Positions 16,769 through 25,210 of a DNA stretch of 64,000 bases are shown piece by piece (position 1 is the stretch's first letter; the number at the start of each line of letters is the position of its first letter). A program made the position numbers and the translations under genes. Under the pieces are notes generated by a model. The model had not been told where the DNA came from and made no database searches. It saw only the letters and a list, made by a program, of their open reading frames with translations. The DNA comes from UBA4416 sp964541155. GTDB lineage: Bacteria; Bacteroidota; Bacteroidia; B-17B0; Aurantibacillaceae. The stretch lies in the NCBI GenBank assembly GCA_964541155.1, contig CAZIPC010000005.1:1-64000 (forward strand), written 5' to 3'.

Positions 16769-17244
16769 TTAATTTTAAATGTAAATTCTCCCATTGGAAA
16801 AGTGTCCCATCCTTCTTTTAACCTTATTTCAGCGTTAACAACACCTTTTTGTGTGATGGGCTTTATCCATAGTTCTATATTTTTTTCTTTAGAAGAATCG
16901 CCTTCAAAAATAGAACCCATAATGCCACATTGTATTATATATGAAATTCCATTAACATTGGGATCTCCAGAGTTTTTAATTATGCTGGCATTATAAAATT
17001 TAGCTAGGCCAATTTTTCCAGATATCTGTTGATTTTTATCAATTGATAAAGAGGCAGTAATGTTACTGCTTTTGAATTGGTATTTTAAAAATTTAATTTT
17101 TTTACGTACTGTTATTTTAGTGCTATCAGTTTTCCATTCACCAATATAATCTATAGGAAATTGCTGAGTACTACATTGTAATGGCAAAATTAGTATAATT
17201 AGTAAAAAAAATAATTTTAAAATAACTAAAGATATATTTTTCAT
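16765..17244 (-). CDS. Putative lipoprotein of unknown function
   Basis: A 159-residue exported protein. It has a basic start, a hydrophobic stretch and a Cys near residue 24 (ILPLQCST), a loose lipobox, so it may be a lipoprotein. The mature part looks like a small all-beta domain (EWKTDSTKITVRKKIKF, SLSIDKNQQISGKIGLAKF). No family is recognised. It is the last gene of a leftward run (ClbS-like, membrane protein, 386-residue secreted protein, this gene) and overlaps the radA stop by 4 bases. Confidence 0.7.
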   Translation of the reverse strand: MKNISLVILKLFFLLIILILPLQCSTQQFPIDYIGEWKTDSTKITVRKKIKFLKYQFKSSNITASLSIDKNQQISGKIGLAKFYNASIIKNSGDPNVNGISYIIQCGIMGSIFEGDSSKEKNIELWIKPITQKGVVNAEIRLKEGWDTFPMGEFTFKIN

Positions 17245-17267
17245 GCTGCTAATATCATTACTATTTA

Positions 17268-18428
17268 TTAATTATCATTGAGTTCAGTTACCTTTTTAAA
17301 ACTTTTTTTCTTACCATCAAGTTGAATTTCTATACATGGCTCAGTTTGATAAAATTCTGTTTTTTTGAAATTTCCATTTTTGTCATAAAGATACCTAGTA
17401 ATATTACAGAGTGTTCCATTGGGATAACAGTATGACTCTTCTTGTTTTTTGTTTCCTGGCTGTATGTAAGTTATTTTATAAAATTGCTTGTTGGGGAGCT
17501 GAAGTGCATACATTGTTTTTTGTTTATACTCATTGTATTGTTCAGTATATAAATAATCCGGGCAATAATCAGTAAACTTTCTGTATTCACGAATGTCACC
17601 ATCGTCAAACCTAGAAATAAATTCAGCATACAAATCAACATAGTGGCTGTAAAAATATTCGTTTTTAGGAATAGAAAAGCTACCAGCAGGTAAATTAGTT
17701 ATGTGTATACAACGTAAATCTGTAACTATTGTATTTAAATTTTCAGATAAATAATAGTAATAATATCCATCTGTTTTAATGTAATATTTTTTTCTTTCAA
17801 TAGATACAATTGTGTCAGAACTTCTTTTAATTTTCAATTCAATCATGTTACTTGTTTCTCCGTTGTATGGCATGTATAATTTTTTAGAAAATGGGATGTC
17901 TGTATCGGTATCATTATAATAGTTGTAAATGCTATCGCCTAGTACAATTCCTTTTGGATTATAGGTTATATTGAATTTATATATTCCAGCAAAAAGAGGA
18001 ATATTAAAACTATGATGTGAACTGTTTTGAGTGTGATAGTTGTAGTAGTTTTCAAAATCATTTAAATAAATAGGAATTGTAATTTCTTCTAATGGTTTAA
18101 GGTATTTTACTTTAACTGACCCGGTATCTTTAACCATCATGTTCAGCATTTTGTTTTCTGTATATCGAAGTAAGAAACTATTATTAGCTTTATCATACGC
18201 ATTCAAGTAAAATAATTTTTGTCCTACGTTTTGAGTATGTGGTATTAAAACCGGATATGTATTTTGATTATCAGTATTGATGATGGTAATTAAAAATGTA
18301 ATTTTTTCTCCTTCATAATAACTGTCTTTATCAGTTGTTAGTTTAAATTTAATAGGATGATATTTCAAATCGGCAAAAGCGGTTATTTGAAATATAAAAC
18401 AAAATAGTACAATTAGTATTGGCTTCAT
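17268..18428 (-). CDS. Secreted protein with N-terminal Ig-like domain, unknown function
   Basis: With the start at ATG 18428 (MKPILIVLF) the protein has 386 residues and a standard signal peptide ending TAFA; the longer reading from 18482 would overlap the upstream gene and put 18 non-signal residues first. Residues about 25-165 look like an Ig-like beta-sandwich (SYYEGEKITFLITIINTDNQNTYPV, LKPLEEITIPIYL), and the C-terminal part has MORN/YD-like strands (YCYPNGTLCNITRYLYDKNGNFKK). I do not recognise a family. It lies 19 bases after the upstream membrane protein gene and 23 bases before the next gene, in the same leftward run. Confidence 0.72.
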   Translation of the reverse strand: MKPILIVLFCFIFQITAFADLKYHPIKFKLTTDKDSYYEGEKITFLITIINTDNQNTYPVLIPHTQNVGQKLFYLNAYDKANNSFLLRYTENKMLNMMVKDTGSVKVKYLKPLEEITIPIYLNDFENYYNYHTQNSSHHSFNIPLFAGIYKFNITYNPKGIVLGDSIYNYYNDTDTDIPFSKKLYMPYNGETSNMIELKIKRSSDTIVSIERKKYYIKTDGYYYYYLSENLNTIVTDLRCIHITNLPAGSFSIPKNEYFYSHYVDLYAEFISRFDDGDIREYRKFTDYCPDYLYTEQYNEYKQKTMYALQLPNKQFYKITYIQPGNKKQEESYCYPNGTLCNITRYLYDKNGNFKKTEFYQTEPCIEIQLDGKKKSFKKVTELNDN

Positions 18429-18447
18429 ATTGTATTTTTTATACACT

Positions 18448-18918
18448 TTAGTTTGTATTAGTTTTGTACCAAAAAATAACAATTCCTTTATTTATTTCGC
18501 TAAGTTGATAAGATCTTTTTATATGGTATATACTATTAGATGAATAAATCATTAATGTAATTAATAAAATAATGATACTACAAAATATCCATAAACAGGT
18601 AGTAATTATTTTTTTTGAAGTTGGTTGTAAAATAAATCTTTTAAAGAAGATAAAGATAACAATCGCTGTAGATACAAAGTAAATTATAAAATCAGCAATA
18701 AATTCTAATACAAAAAACTGATAAGATGATGATGTGTGCCAGCCTTCTCCCATAAAAATAAATGGATATCCCCAATATAATGTTTCGGGTCCATCTAATG
18801 GTTTAGCTTTCCACCACTGAGTAAAAAAAACAAATACAATAACCGTAATTGGTATTGTAGTTGATAGAATTGTTTTTTTTATTGAATAATTTATTTTAAA
18901 AACGTTGATTTTTTCCAT
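18448..18918 (-). CDS. Small membrane protein of unknown function
   Basis: A 156-residue protein with three likely membrane segments: TILSTTIPITVIVFVFF, FVLEFIADFIIYFVSTAIVIFIFF and CLWIFCSIIILLITLMIY. The stretch between the first two (KAKPLDGPETLYWGYPFIFMGEGWHTSSSY) resembles small inner-membrane proteins seen in many Bacteroidota, but I cannot name a family. The ATG at 18918 overlaps the end of the ClbS-like gene by 28 bases, suggesting translational coupling. Confidence 0.72.
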   Translation of the reverse strand: MEKINVFKINYSIKKTILSTTIPITVIVFVFFTQWWKAKPLDGPETLYWGYPFIFMGEGWHTSSSYQFFVLEFIADFIIYFVSTAIVIFIFFKRFILQPTSKKIITTCLWIFCSIIILLITLMIYSSNSIYHIKRSYQLSEINKGIVIFWYKTNTN

Positions 18919-19403
18919 TTACGTATTCTATTTTTTGCATTTTTGTATGGAGATGATGTATTAAGTTGTATCATTCTACCAAGTGTCCATGTATTATACC
19001 AATAGGTTTCATATAATTCATAATTTGTTTTATGATTTATGATATCTAAGATAGTTAGTACCGTTTCATCTAGTTTTGTTATTAATTTTTCATGATTATA
19101 ATTTTCATAGTCTTTATAAAATTTTTGTGCAAGTTGCCCAAGTTCGTTCCATTTATAGCCTGTTTCAGGAAAATCAATAGGAATATGATTGTTTTTTTTA
19201 TTGTCCCATTTTATTACTAATTCACCCCATCCTATTAAATAAGCCAAAAGATTATTTATACTTATTAATGTGTTTTTAGCATGCCCCTCGAGTTCTTTTT
19301 TATCAGTATATTTTGTGGGGATATTTATAATTTCTTTACTTAAACTTTCATAGTTTATAGTAATGGCTTCAATTAACTCAGTTTTATTTTTTGGAATAGG
19401 CAT
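18891..19403 (-). CDS. ClbS/DfsB family four-helix bundle protein
   Basis: The start MPIPKNKTELIEAITINYESL, the central NNLLAYLIGWGELV and the late TWTLGRMIQLNTSSPYKNAKNRIRKWKK match the ClbS/DfsB family (DUF1706), DinB-like four-helix bundle proteins of about 170 residues. ClbS itself is a cyclopropane hydrolase protecting colibactin producers; most family members, including this one, have no known substrate, and no colibactin-like genes are near. It is the first gene of a leftward group of four with small gaps or overlaps. Confidence 0.88.
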   Translation of the reverse strand: MPIPKNKTELIEAITINYESLSKEIINIPTKYTDKKELEGHAKNTLISINNLLAYLIGWGELVIKWDNKKNNHIPIDFPETGYKWNELGQLAQKFYKDYENYNHEKLITKLDETVLTILDIINHKTNYELYETYWYNTWTLGRMIQLNTSSPYKNAKNRIRKWKKSTFLK

Positions 19404-19537
19404 GAGGCATTATTTATTTTACGCAGATATTTATATTTTTATTACTGATAATAATTAAAACAGAAATTATAAATAGAATGAATTTTGTATTCATGCTATG
19501 TTTGTTTACATACATATTTAGGCTAAATAATATAATT

Positions 19538-20026
19538 TTAAAAACTAAATCCCCATCCAATATATATTGTCTCTGGCCAACTTACGCCGGTTCTAAATAT
19601 ATAGTGGCTATTAGGTTTTTGTCTTCTATAACCTATGGTTGCAGATGGGAGAATAAGTTGACTTGAAAAGTCGTTAAAAACAACAACACCGCCACTTAAT
19701 TCTAAATGTCGTTTTCCTGTTCCTGTTAACATTCCATATTGAGCAATGTAATATTCAGATGAACCTTCCCAAAATTCACACCCACCATATCCAACTTTGA
19801 AAAATGTAGAGATATAATCTTCATTAAAATCACTTTTTAATAGTCGTTCGTAAAATCCACTTGCGCTGAAGTACCAGCCAGCACATCCCATGCTCCCATA
19901 TATTGCATTTTTATATAATGCAGGAGTAGGATTTTCTTTTTTGAGAGTTTGAGCTATTGTACTATTTGATAACAGTAAATAAATACCAAATAACTTAATT
20001 TTAGTAATAATCGCTTTTGTTGTCAT
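19538..20026 (-). CDS. Secreted beta-barrel-like outer-membrane protein
   Basis: A 162-residue protein with a signal peptide ending TIAQ. The mature part alternates hydrophobic and polar residues in strands and ends in GWGFSF, the aromatic C-terminus usual for outer-membrane barrels (FYERLLKSDF, YISTFFKVGYGG, HLELSGGVVVF, ATIGYRR). It looks like the family of small hypothetical Bacteroidota barrels; no function is known. It has its own promoter (20130-20160) and a leader of about 100 bases. Confidence 0.72.
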   Translation of the reverse strand: MTTKAIITKIKLFGIYLLLSNSTIAQTLKKENPTPALYKNAIYGSMGCAGWYFSASGFYERLLKSDFNEDYISTFFKVGYGGCEFWEGSSEYYIAQYGMLTGTGKRHLELSGGVVVFNDFSSQLILPSATIGYRRQKPNSHYIFRTGVSWPETIYIGWGFSF

Positions 20027-20129
20027 TTAATTAAATAAGAGTTAATATGAAACTGTTTATTTTTAAGAAAAACAATGGCAGTTAATTGGAGGCGAAGAGA
20101 CTATAAGTTATCATTATACTTAATTATAA

Positions 20130-20160
20130 CAAAGATATACGTTTAAAAGAGTTATGCAAA
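20130..20160 (-). promoter_or_regulatory. Promoter for the 162-residue barrel-like protein
   Basis: On the minus strand TTTG (20157-20160), 19 bases, then TATCTTTG (20130-20137): an exact match to the Bacteroidota consensus TTTG-N19-21-TAnnTTTG. The likely start of transcription is near 20124, leaving a leader of about 100 bases (20027-20128) in which I recognise no known RNA motif. Confidence 0.7.
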
Positions 20161-20191
20161 AAAAGATGTTTTGTATTTGATTTTTATGGAT

Positions 20192-21163
20192 TTAGTATCT
20201 AAAATAAATCGTATTCCAATTACCTTCCTTTATTAAGGTTGATTTTGAGTTTAAATTTCCTGATTTATCATAAGTAAATTTTGTCACATAAATATCTGGA
20301 TTTATGTATGATTCACTATTAGCATTAATTCCAACAGAGCTATATTTATTAATCACTTTAATTACTCTTCCATGAGCATCATAGTTAAATAAAAATTCTT
20401 GCCTTATAGATCCTAGGCTCTCTCGAGAAAAATAAATGATACGATTTGATTGATCGTATTTTAAACTATCTATTTCTACACCATAATCCCAATGATATCC
20501 TATTACTCTGTATAAATTATGTTTTTTATCAAAATCGTATGTTATAAATAAATCAACTAAATAATCATACATTGATTTACCATCGATTACTGTGTCTGGG
20601 AAAGATAGTTTGTATCTCAATTTTTCACTATTTTCTGTAGTTAAATAACTATTATAATATTGATTAATGTATTGAATTAATATCTTTTTAACTGAAGCTA
20701 TAACAGAGTCTGTTAAACCATCACCTCTAATATCATCCGTAAAATAATTATTTTTTAAATCATTCGATTTATCTGTATTATTGACAGATAACGAATCTTT
20801 AAAAACAAATGGTTCAAACGAATAGGTTTGTGTTGGCGCTAAATAATTTATATTGTTTTTTAATTCAGTTATTGTGTCTTTTATTTTACTTGGATCTTGG
20901 TTGCAGGGTAGTGTCCAAATAGTTCTTGGCGATTCTATAAAAGTTAAGTAGTCATATTTTAAATTACGTAAATCAATTATTTCTTGTTGGTTATTAAAGC
21001 TTATAATAACAGTGTCTGTTAACTGCCCATTACGATTAGGTTCTGTATGCCAAAAATTAACTTTCCCATCTGTATTTAAATATAATCCTAAAGGGTTTAT
21101 TTGAGCCATATTATTTGTTAGAATGCTAAATAAAACAAACGTTATGATAATAAAACGTTTCAC
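20192..21163 (-). CDS. Secreted protein of unknown function
   Basis: A 323-residue exported protein (signal peptide MKRFIIITFVLFSILTNNMAQ). The C-terminal third contains RHS/YD-like strands (YDQSNRIIYFSR, FNYDAHGRVIKVINKYS, TKFTYDKSGNLNSK), which usually indicate a beta-rich surface or periplasmic domain, not necessarily a toxin. No family is recognised. It starts 6 bases after the YitT-like gene and is probably co-transcribed with it and the DUF1801 gene. Confidence 0.72.
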   Translation of the reverse strand: MKRFIIITFVLFSILTNNMAQINPLGLYLNTDGKVNFWHTEPNRNGQLTDTVIISFNNQQEIIDLRNLKYDYLTFIESPRTIWTLPCNQDPSKIKDTITELKNNINYLAPTQTYSFEPFVFKDSLSVNNTDKSNDLKNNYFTDDIRGDGLTDSVIASVKKILIQYINQYYNSYLTTENSEKLRYKLSFPDTVIDGKSMYDYLVDLFITYDFDKKHNLYRVIGYHWDYGVEIDSLKYDQSNRIIYFSRESLGSIRQEFLFNYDAHGRVIKVINKYSSVGINANSESYINPDIYVTKFTYDKSGNLNSKSTLIKEGNWNTIYFRY

Positions 21164-21169
21164 TTATAA

Positions 21170-22147
21170 TTAATGGTTAAGAGGTCGTCTTTTAATCATG
21201 CCGCCTTTGGTGTCTTTAACACTGTTCATTACAACAAATGCAGTAGGTTCAATTTTCTTAATCTCTGTATTTAATTTACTCAACTCAAGCCGAGTAATTA
21301 CAGTATAAATAATTTCTACTTCTTTTATATCTCCTCGTTTACCATACCCTCTTTTTCCGCTATATACAGTAACTCCACGCCCCATTTTATTAATAATCAT
21401 TAATCTTATTTCTTCGCTGTGAGTTGAAACAATAGTTACTCCAATATATTCTTCAATGCCCTCTACAATAAAATCTAATGTTTTTGAAGCAGATAGGTAG
21501 GTTATCATAGAGTATAATGCTATTTCAATTCCTAAAAAATAAGCTGCAGCCGAAAATATTAAAACGTTTATTATAATTATAATATCGCCTAGTGTCGCAC
21601 TAATTTTTTTGCTTAAAAAAATGGCTAGTACCTCAGTCCCGTCTATTACTGCGCCCCCTCTAACGGCTAATCCAATTCCTGATCCTAGAAAGAATCCTCC
21701 AAATATGGCTACTAATAAATTATCGTTAGTTACATCAGGAAATGAAATAGTAGCTAAACAAATTGAAAGAGCGCTAATTGCTATTGTTGTTTTAATAGCA
21801 AATTGTTTTCCCATTACATGGTATGCCAATATGATAAAAGGAACATTAATACAAATAATTAAGATATATAATGGAGTGTTTGTTAAGGCAGATATTAGTA
21901 ATGAAATCCCTGTTGCTCCACCATCAATAAAGTGATTGGTTAATAAAAATCCTTTAAAGCCAAACGAAGCAGAAAAAACGCCAAGGGTAATAAATAAAAA
22001 GTCTTTAAATTGGCTTTTTAAGTTAATAATAAATTCTCTATATCCTTTAGCAAGTTCAAATTTTGAGTACTCCTTTTCTGAATCTTTTTTTTTACTCTTA
22101 TTCTTAAGAGTGGTTTTAATTATTATTTGAGTCCAAAATGGGTTCAT
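21170..22147 (-). CDS. YitT family membrane protein (DUF161/DUF2179)
   Basis: Seen: five to six hydrophobic segments from residue about 45 to 225 containing the family signatures LGVFSASFGFKGFLLTNHFIDGGATGIS, GKQFAIKTTIAI and GSGIGLAVRGGAVIDGTEVLAI, then a cytoplasmic DUF2179 domain (EYIGVTIVSTHSEEIRLMI, GRGVTVYSGKRGY). YitT proteins are widespread inner-membrane proteins of uncertain transport role. The 325-residue length includes a charged N-terminal tail of about 40 residues. The gene lies 10 bases after the DUF1801 gene. Confidence 0.92.
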   Translation of the reverse strand: MNPFWTQIIIKTTLKNKSKKKDSEKEYSKFELAKGYREFIINLKSQFKDFLFITLGVFSASFGFKGFLLTNHFIDGGATGISLLISALTNTPLYILIICINVPFIILAYHVMGKQFAIKTTIAISALSICLATISFPDVTNDNLLVAIFGGFFLGSGIGLAVRGGAVIDGTEVLAIFLSKKISATLGDIIIIINVLIFSAAAYFLGIEIALYSMITYLSASKTLDFIVEGIEEYIGVTIVSTHSEEIRLMIINKMGRGVTVYSGKRGYGKRGDIKEVEIIYTVITRLELSKLNTEIKKIEPTAFVVMNSVKDTKGGMIKRRPLNH

Positions 22148-22157
22148 ATTAAATACT

Positions 22158-22586
22158 TTATTTAATTTTTGACTTTAGTGCATCCATTAAAGCATCTTCA
22201 AGCACATGTAGGCTTATATCTTTTAGAGTTTTAAATTTAATGCAATAGCCTGTTATACTAGCTTTACCAATTTGTTTTTTATAAGTTTGGGCTAAATATG
22301 TTTTGTCTTCAATACCAAAAATATAAATAGATATTCCGGTTTGATTTGCACTCATTCCTATTTGATAAAATTCTTTTGTTTTTCCGTTAGCATAGTTTAT
22401 AGTATAATTTCCATATCCTATATTAGGGTTAGATACTATTTTATTTTCCGCATTTTTCCCATCTAAAAACCATAATTTACATGATGGCATTATTTTTAAA
22501 ATAAGATTGTGTAGTTCTTTCATGTCACTACATTTAGGCTCAGGCTGATTAATAATATAATCTGTAATTTGCAAATCTATATTCAT
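22158..22586 (-). CDS. DUF1801 domain-containing protein
   Basis: A 142-residue cytoplasmic protein. LHNLILKIMPSCKLWFLDGKN, FYQIGMSANQTGISIYIFGIED and the C-terminal GYCIKFKTLKDISLHVLEDAL fit the DUF1801 (YdhG-like) family, related to the iron-chaperone-like frataxin fold by structure comparison in the literature. Function unknown here. First gene of the run DUF1801, YitT, secreted protein. Confidence 0.82.
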   Translation of the reverse strand: MNIDLQITDYIINQPEPKCSDMKELHNLILKIMPSCKLWFLDGKNAENKIVSNPNIGYGNYTINYANGKTKEFYQIGMSANQTGISIYIFGIEDKTYLAQTYKKQIGKASITGYCIKFKTLKDISLHVLEDALMDALKSKIK

Positions 22587-22660
22587 TTTTAGCTTTGTAA
22601 TTTATTTAAAATGAACAATTATGTATTATTAAATATATAAAAAATGATAGACATATCATT

Positions 22661-22690
22661 AAAAAGGCGAGGATATTTCCTCGCCTTTTT
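22661..22690 (-). terminator. Terminator of the TMTC-like gene
   Basis: AAAAAGGCGAGGA (22661-22673), loop TATT, TCCTCGCCTTTTT (22678-22690): a perfect 13-bp, GC-cored stem ending in T5 on both strands. It lies 20 bases past the stop of the leftward TPR membrane protein gene, so it ends that transcript before the DUF1801 gene. Confidence 0.92.
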
Positions 22691-22710
22691 GAATTTTTTG
22701 TAATTACGTT

Positions 22711-25107
22711 TTATTTTTTTGCTATTGGTGGTGCTGTTACAGGCACTGTAATAATAGTGGCTAATCCAGCTTTTGCTTGTGCATGATCTGGTTTAATTTT
22801 AATACACTGTTCCCAATAAAATTTAGCTTTATCGTATTGTTTATTTTGGTAGTAAGCCCCTCCTAAATTATAAAAGCCTTCAGGATTTAATTTATCAATG
22901 ATAATTGTTTTACGTAATTCATAAATGGCGCTATCTAACTGCCCTCTCTGAGCTTTTTGATAACCTCTATTTAGCAAATCATTGTAAAAAACGGTATAAT
23001 AATTTCGTAAATATGGGTTATTAGGGTATAAATATTCGGCTTGTTTCCAGTAATACAAAGCGTCTCTATCTCTTCCTAATTGGTAGCTTCCTAGTCCTAA
23101 ATTTAAATATCCATTTACATATCTTGGATGTAATTCTATAGCATGTTTTAAATACTTAAGTCCCTTTTCTAAAAATGCTACTCGTTTTCTGTTAAATGAG
23201 GTTTTTTCTACTGAATCTACATGATATATTTCAATAGATTTAACGTATGGTTTAACTTTCTGTCCAGCCGATTCTATTAATCCTGCATTTGATTCTTTAG
23301 GATTAGGACTTAATTCTTTTAACTGTACTAAACTTGTATCAGATGGATTGGATACAAATGTTTTTGTGCTGGCTAGATCAATATAACGGGCTCCGGCATT
23401 ACCCAAAACTAATACTGAGTTTGGAACTGTTTCTACATCTTTTAAGAAAAGTGTAATGTCATTTTTCCAATCCCAGTTTCTTTCCCATGTTTTACATCCA
23501 TAAAGTAGAGTCATGGTAGTTAATACTACAAAAAAACTAATTTGTTTTGCTTTAAATGAAAATTTTGGAATATTGTCAAATCCTTTTAAAATTAACCAAG
23601 CTAATGCAATCACAAATCCAATAGTTGAGTGAAATAACAAACGTTCACCCATGGTTGCTCCAATATCCATTAAAATATTACCAATCATCAATAAAAAGGC
23701 AAAATATACAGCAATTGCAAACCCTAAGATATGTTTCTTTAAAATTAATTTAAATCCTGCATAGATTAATCCTAGGTGTAATGCCAATGATAACAGAGTA
23801 TCCCAGCTAGCAAACGTGCGGAATTGAATGGTGTTAAATGAGTAATCTGAAGATAATGGGTGTGGGAACCAACATAATGTAAAGTATTTTAACAATACAA
23901 AAAGTTTAGTAGCCCATTGTTCATGTTGAGTAGCTAATAAATACGGATTGTTTAATATTTCGGTATCTGGCACACCTGGTTTTAGTTTTACAGCTATTAA
24001 ACGCATTCCTAAGTAAAACAACATAATAAAGAAATGCCAACTCATTAAAGTTGCAAATTTGGTTTTAATTTTTGTTCCTATTAATACTACACCTACCATT
24101 AAATATACAAAAGGAAATAACCAATAAGATGTGGTTGCTTTTTGCCCTGGTAAAATATGTATGTCGGAATTTCGTTTTACCATTAACATTAATAATGCAC
24201 AAGCAAAAAATGTTCCGAAAAGGTATAAACTTTGTTTAAATTCTTTGGATTGAAAAAAAGTTTTAGGATTAAATTCAATTTGATCAAATACATAAAATGC
24301 TACTGGAATTAATACAACTAACACAACCGCATATTCTTTAGATAATAGAGCTAGTAGAAAGTTAAAGGCCGCCCAAAATAAATTTTTATTTGTTTTGTCT
24401 TCCATGTATTTAAATGAATAGAAAAATGTTAAGGATATAAAAATCAATGAAAAAATTTCATCTCTACTTTTTACATTAGCAATAGCTTCCGAGTGTATAG
24501 GATGCATTAAGAATAAAAGAGCAGCTAAAAAAGCTAAGTCGTGGAAATTTTTAAAAATATAATTTCTGAAAAATAAATACAACAGCATTACCCCAATTAT
24601 AAAAGAAATAATATTTACAAAATGTCTTAAAGATGCTCCTTTTACTTGACAGTCAACCTCATTAAATACCCCGTCATCATTAGTGTCTTCTTCAGCATCA
24701 TTGATTTTATTACCATTGGTGTCCCAGCATTGAGCAGGATATAAGCCATCTTTTGGATATGCACCAATAAATTCTTGCTCAATAGCAAAACTCACAACAG
24801 ATAAAGGACGGTAACGACCACCAGCTAATTGATCTGTAGCATTCATTCTTCTATAAAAACTCTCATAGGCATCTTTTGTCATAATGTCTTTAATGCCTTT
24901 AACACCTTTTATAACATGATCATTTTGATGAATAATAATACCATCATCTAAGGCATATTCATTATTTAATGATGTTAAATTAAAAATTAACCCTAGTAAA
25001 ATAATTACAATAAATGGAGTTGTTTGATTTTTGAAAGGGAAAAAACGGAAAGTGTTTTTTAATTCCTTAAAAGTAGGTTGTTTTGAACTCGTAGTTTGTT
25101 TTGCCAT
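22711..25107 (-). CDS. TMTC-like TPR membrane protein with paired EF-hand loops
   Basis: A 798-residue inner-membrane protein: about 10 transmembrane segments (first about 32-46) followed by C-terminal TPRs (about 635-785; YVNGYLNLGLGSYQLGRDRDALYYW, PEGFYNLGGAYYQNKQYDKAKFYWEQC). NEYALDDGIIIHQN, RYRPLSVVSFAIE and HPIHSEAIANVKSRDEIFSL are hallmarks of the GT-C-like TMTC/DUF1736 family, whose animal members are O-mannosyltransferases. A role in lipid-sugar-dependent protein glycosylation is inference. The first periplasmic loop carries two EF-hand-like loops (129-140 and 141-152) flanked by C127 and C153, not usual in this family. A -7 element TATATTTG is at 25130-25137 and a strong terminator follows. 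Confidence 0.88.
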   Translation of the reverse strand: MAKQTTSSKQPTFKELKNTFRFFPFKNQTTPFIVIILLGLIFNLTSLNNEYALDDGIIIHQNDHVIKGVKGIKDIMTKDAYESFYRRMNATDQLAGGRYRPLSVVSFAIEQEFIGAYPKDGLYPAQCWDTNGNKINDAEEDTNDDGVFNEVDCQVKGASLRHFVNIISFIIGVMLLYLFFRNYIFKNFHDLAFLAALLFLMHPIHSEAIANVKSRDEIFSLIFISLTFFYSFKYMEDKTNKNLFWAAFNFLLALLSKEYAVVLVVLIPVAFYVFDQIEFNPKTFFQSKEFKQSLYLFGTFFACALLMLMVKRNSDIHILPGQKATTSYWLFPFVYLMVGVVLIGTKIKTKFATLMSWHFFIMLFYLGMRLIAVKLKPGVPDTEILNNPYLLATQHEQWATKLFVLLKYFTLCWFPHPLSSDYSFNTIQFRTFASWDTLLSLALHLGLIYAGFKLILKKHILGFAIAVYFAFLLMIGNILMDIGATMGERLLFHSTIGFVIALAWLILKGFDNIPKFSFKAKQISFFVVLTTMTLLYGCKTWERNWDWKNDITLFLKDVETVPNSVLVLGNAGARYIDLASTKTFVSNPSDTSLVQLKELSPNPKESNAGLIESAGQKVKPYVKSIEIYHVDSVEKTSFNRKRVAFLEKGLKYLKHAIELHPRYVNGYLNLGLGSYQLGRDRDALYYWKQAEYLYPNNPYLRNYYTVFYNDLLNRGYQKAQRGQLDSAIYELRKTIIIDKLNPEGFYNLGGAYYQNKQYDKAKFYWEQCIKIKPDHAQAKAGLATIITVPVTAPPIAKK

Positions 25108-25129
25108 AAAATAGTTAGAGTGTTTTATA

Positions 25130-25137
25130 CAAATATA
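25130..25137 (-). promoter_or_regulatory. Promoter -7 element for the TMTC-like gene
   Basis: On the minus strand TATATTTG, 22 bases before the ATG at 25107. No -33 element at the expected distance; the hairpin at 25145-25167 lies where it would be. Confidence 0.4.
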
Positions 25138-25144
25138 CTTAAAT

Positions 25145-25167
25145 CTTCAAAAAAACGATTTTTGAAG
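25145..25167 (+). repeat. 9-bp inverted repeat between divergent genes
   Basis: CTTCAAAAA (25145-25153) and TTTTTGAAG (25159-25167) with loop AACGA, in the 103-base gap between the TMTC-like gene and the sensor kinase gene. Neither gene ends here, so it is not a terminator; an operator site is possible. Confidence 0.4.
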
Positions 25168-25210
25168 CTAAAAAATTCGTTAAAAAATAGTAAATTGCTT
25201 AATATAATTT

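Noticed and set aside
17268..18482. 54-base longer start for the 386-residue secreted protein
   Set aside because: It overlaps the upstream gene and puts a non-signal stretch before the signal peptide; ATG 18428 is better.
18891..18918. Frameshift between the ClbS-like and membrane protein genes
   Set aside because: Both proteins are complete with normal ends; a 28-base overlap fits coupling, not a broken gene.
20192..20500. RHS-type toxin
   Set aside because: Only a few YD-like strands at the C-terminus, with no RHS shell or toxin tip.
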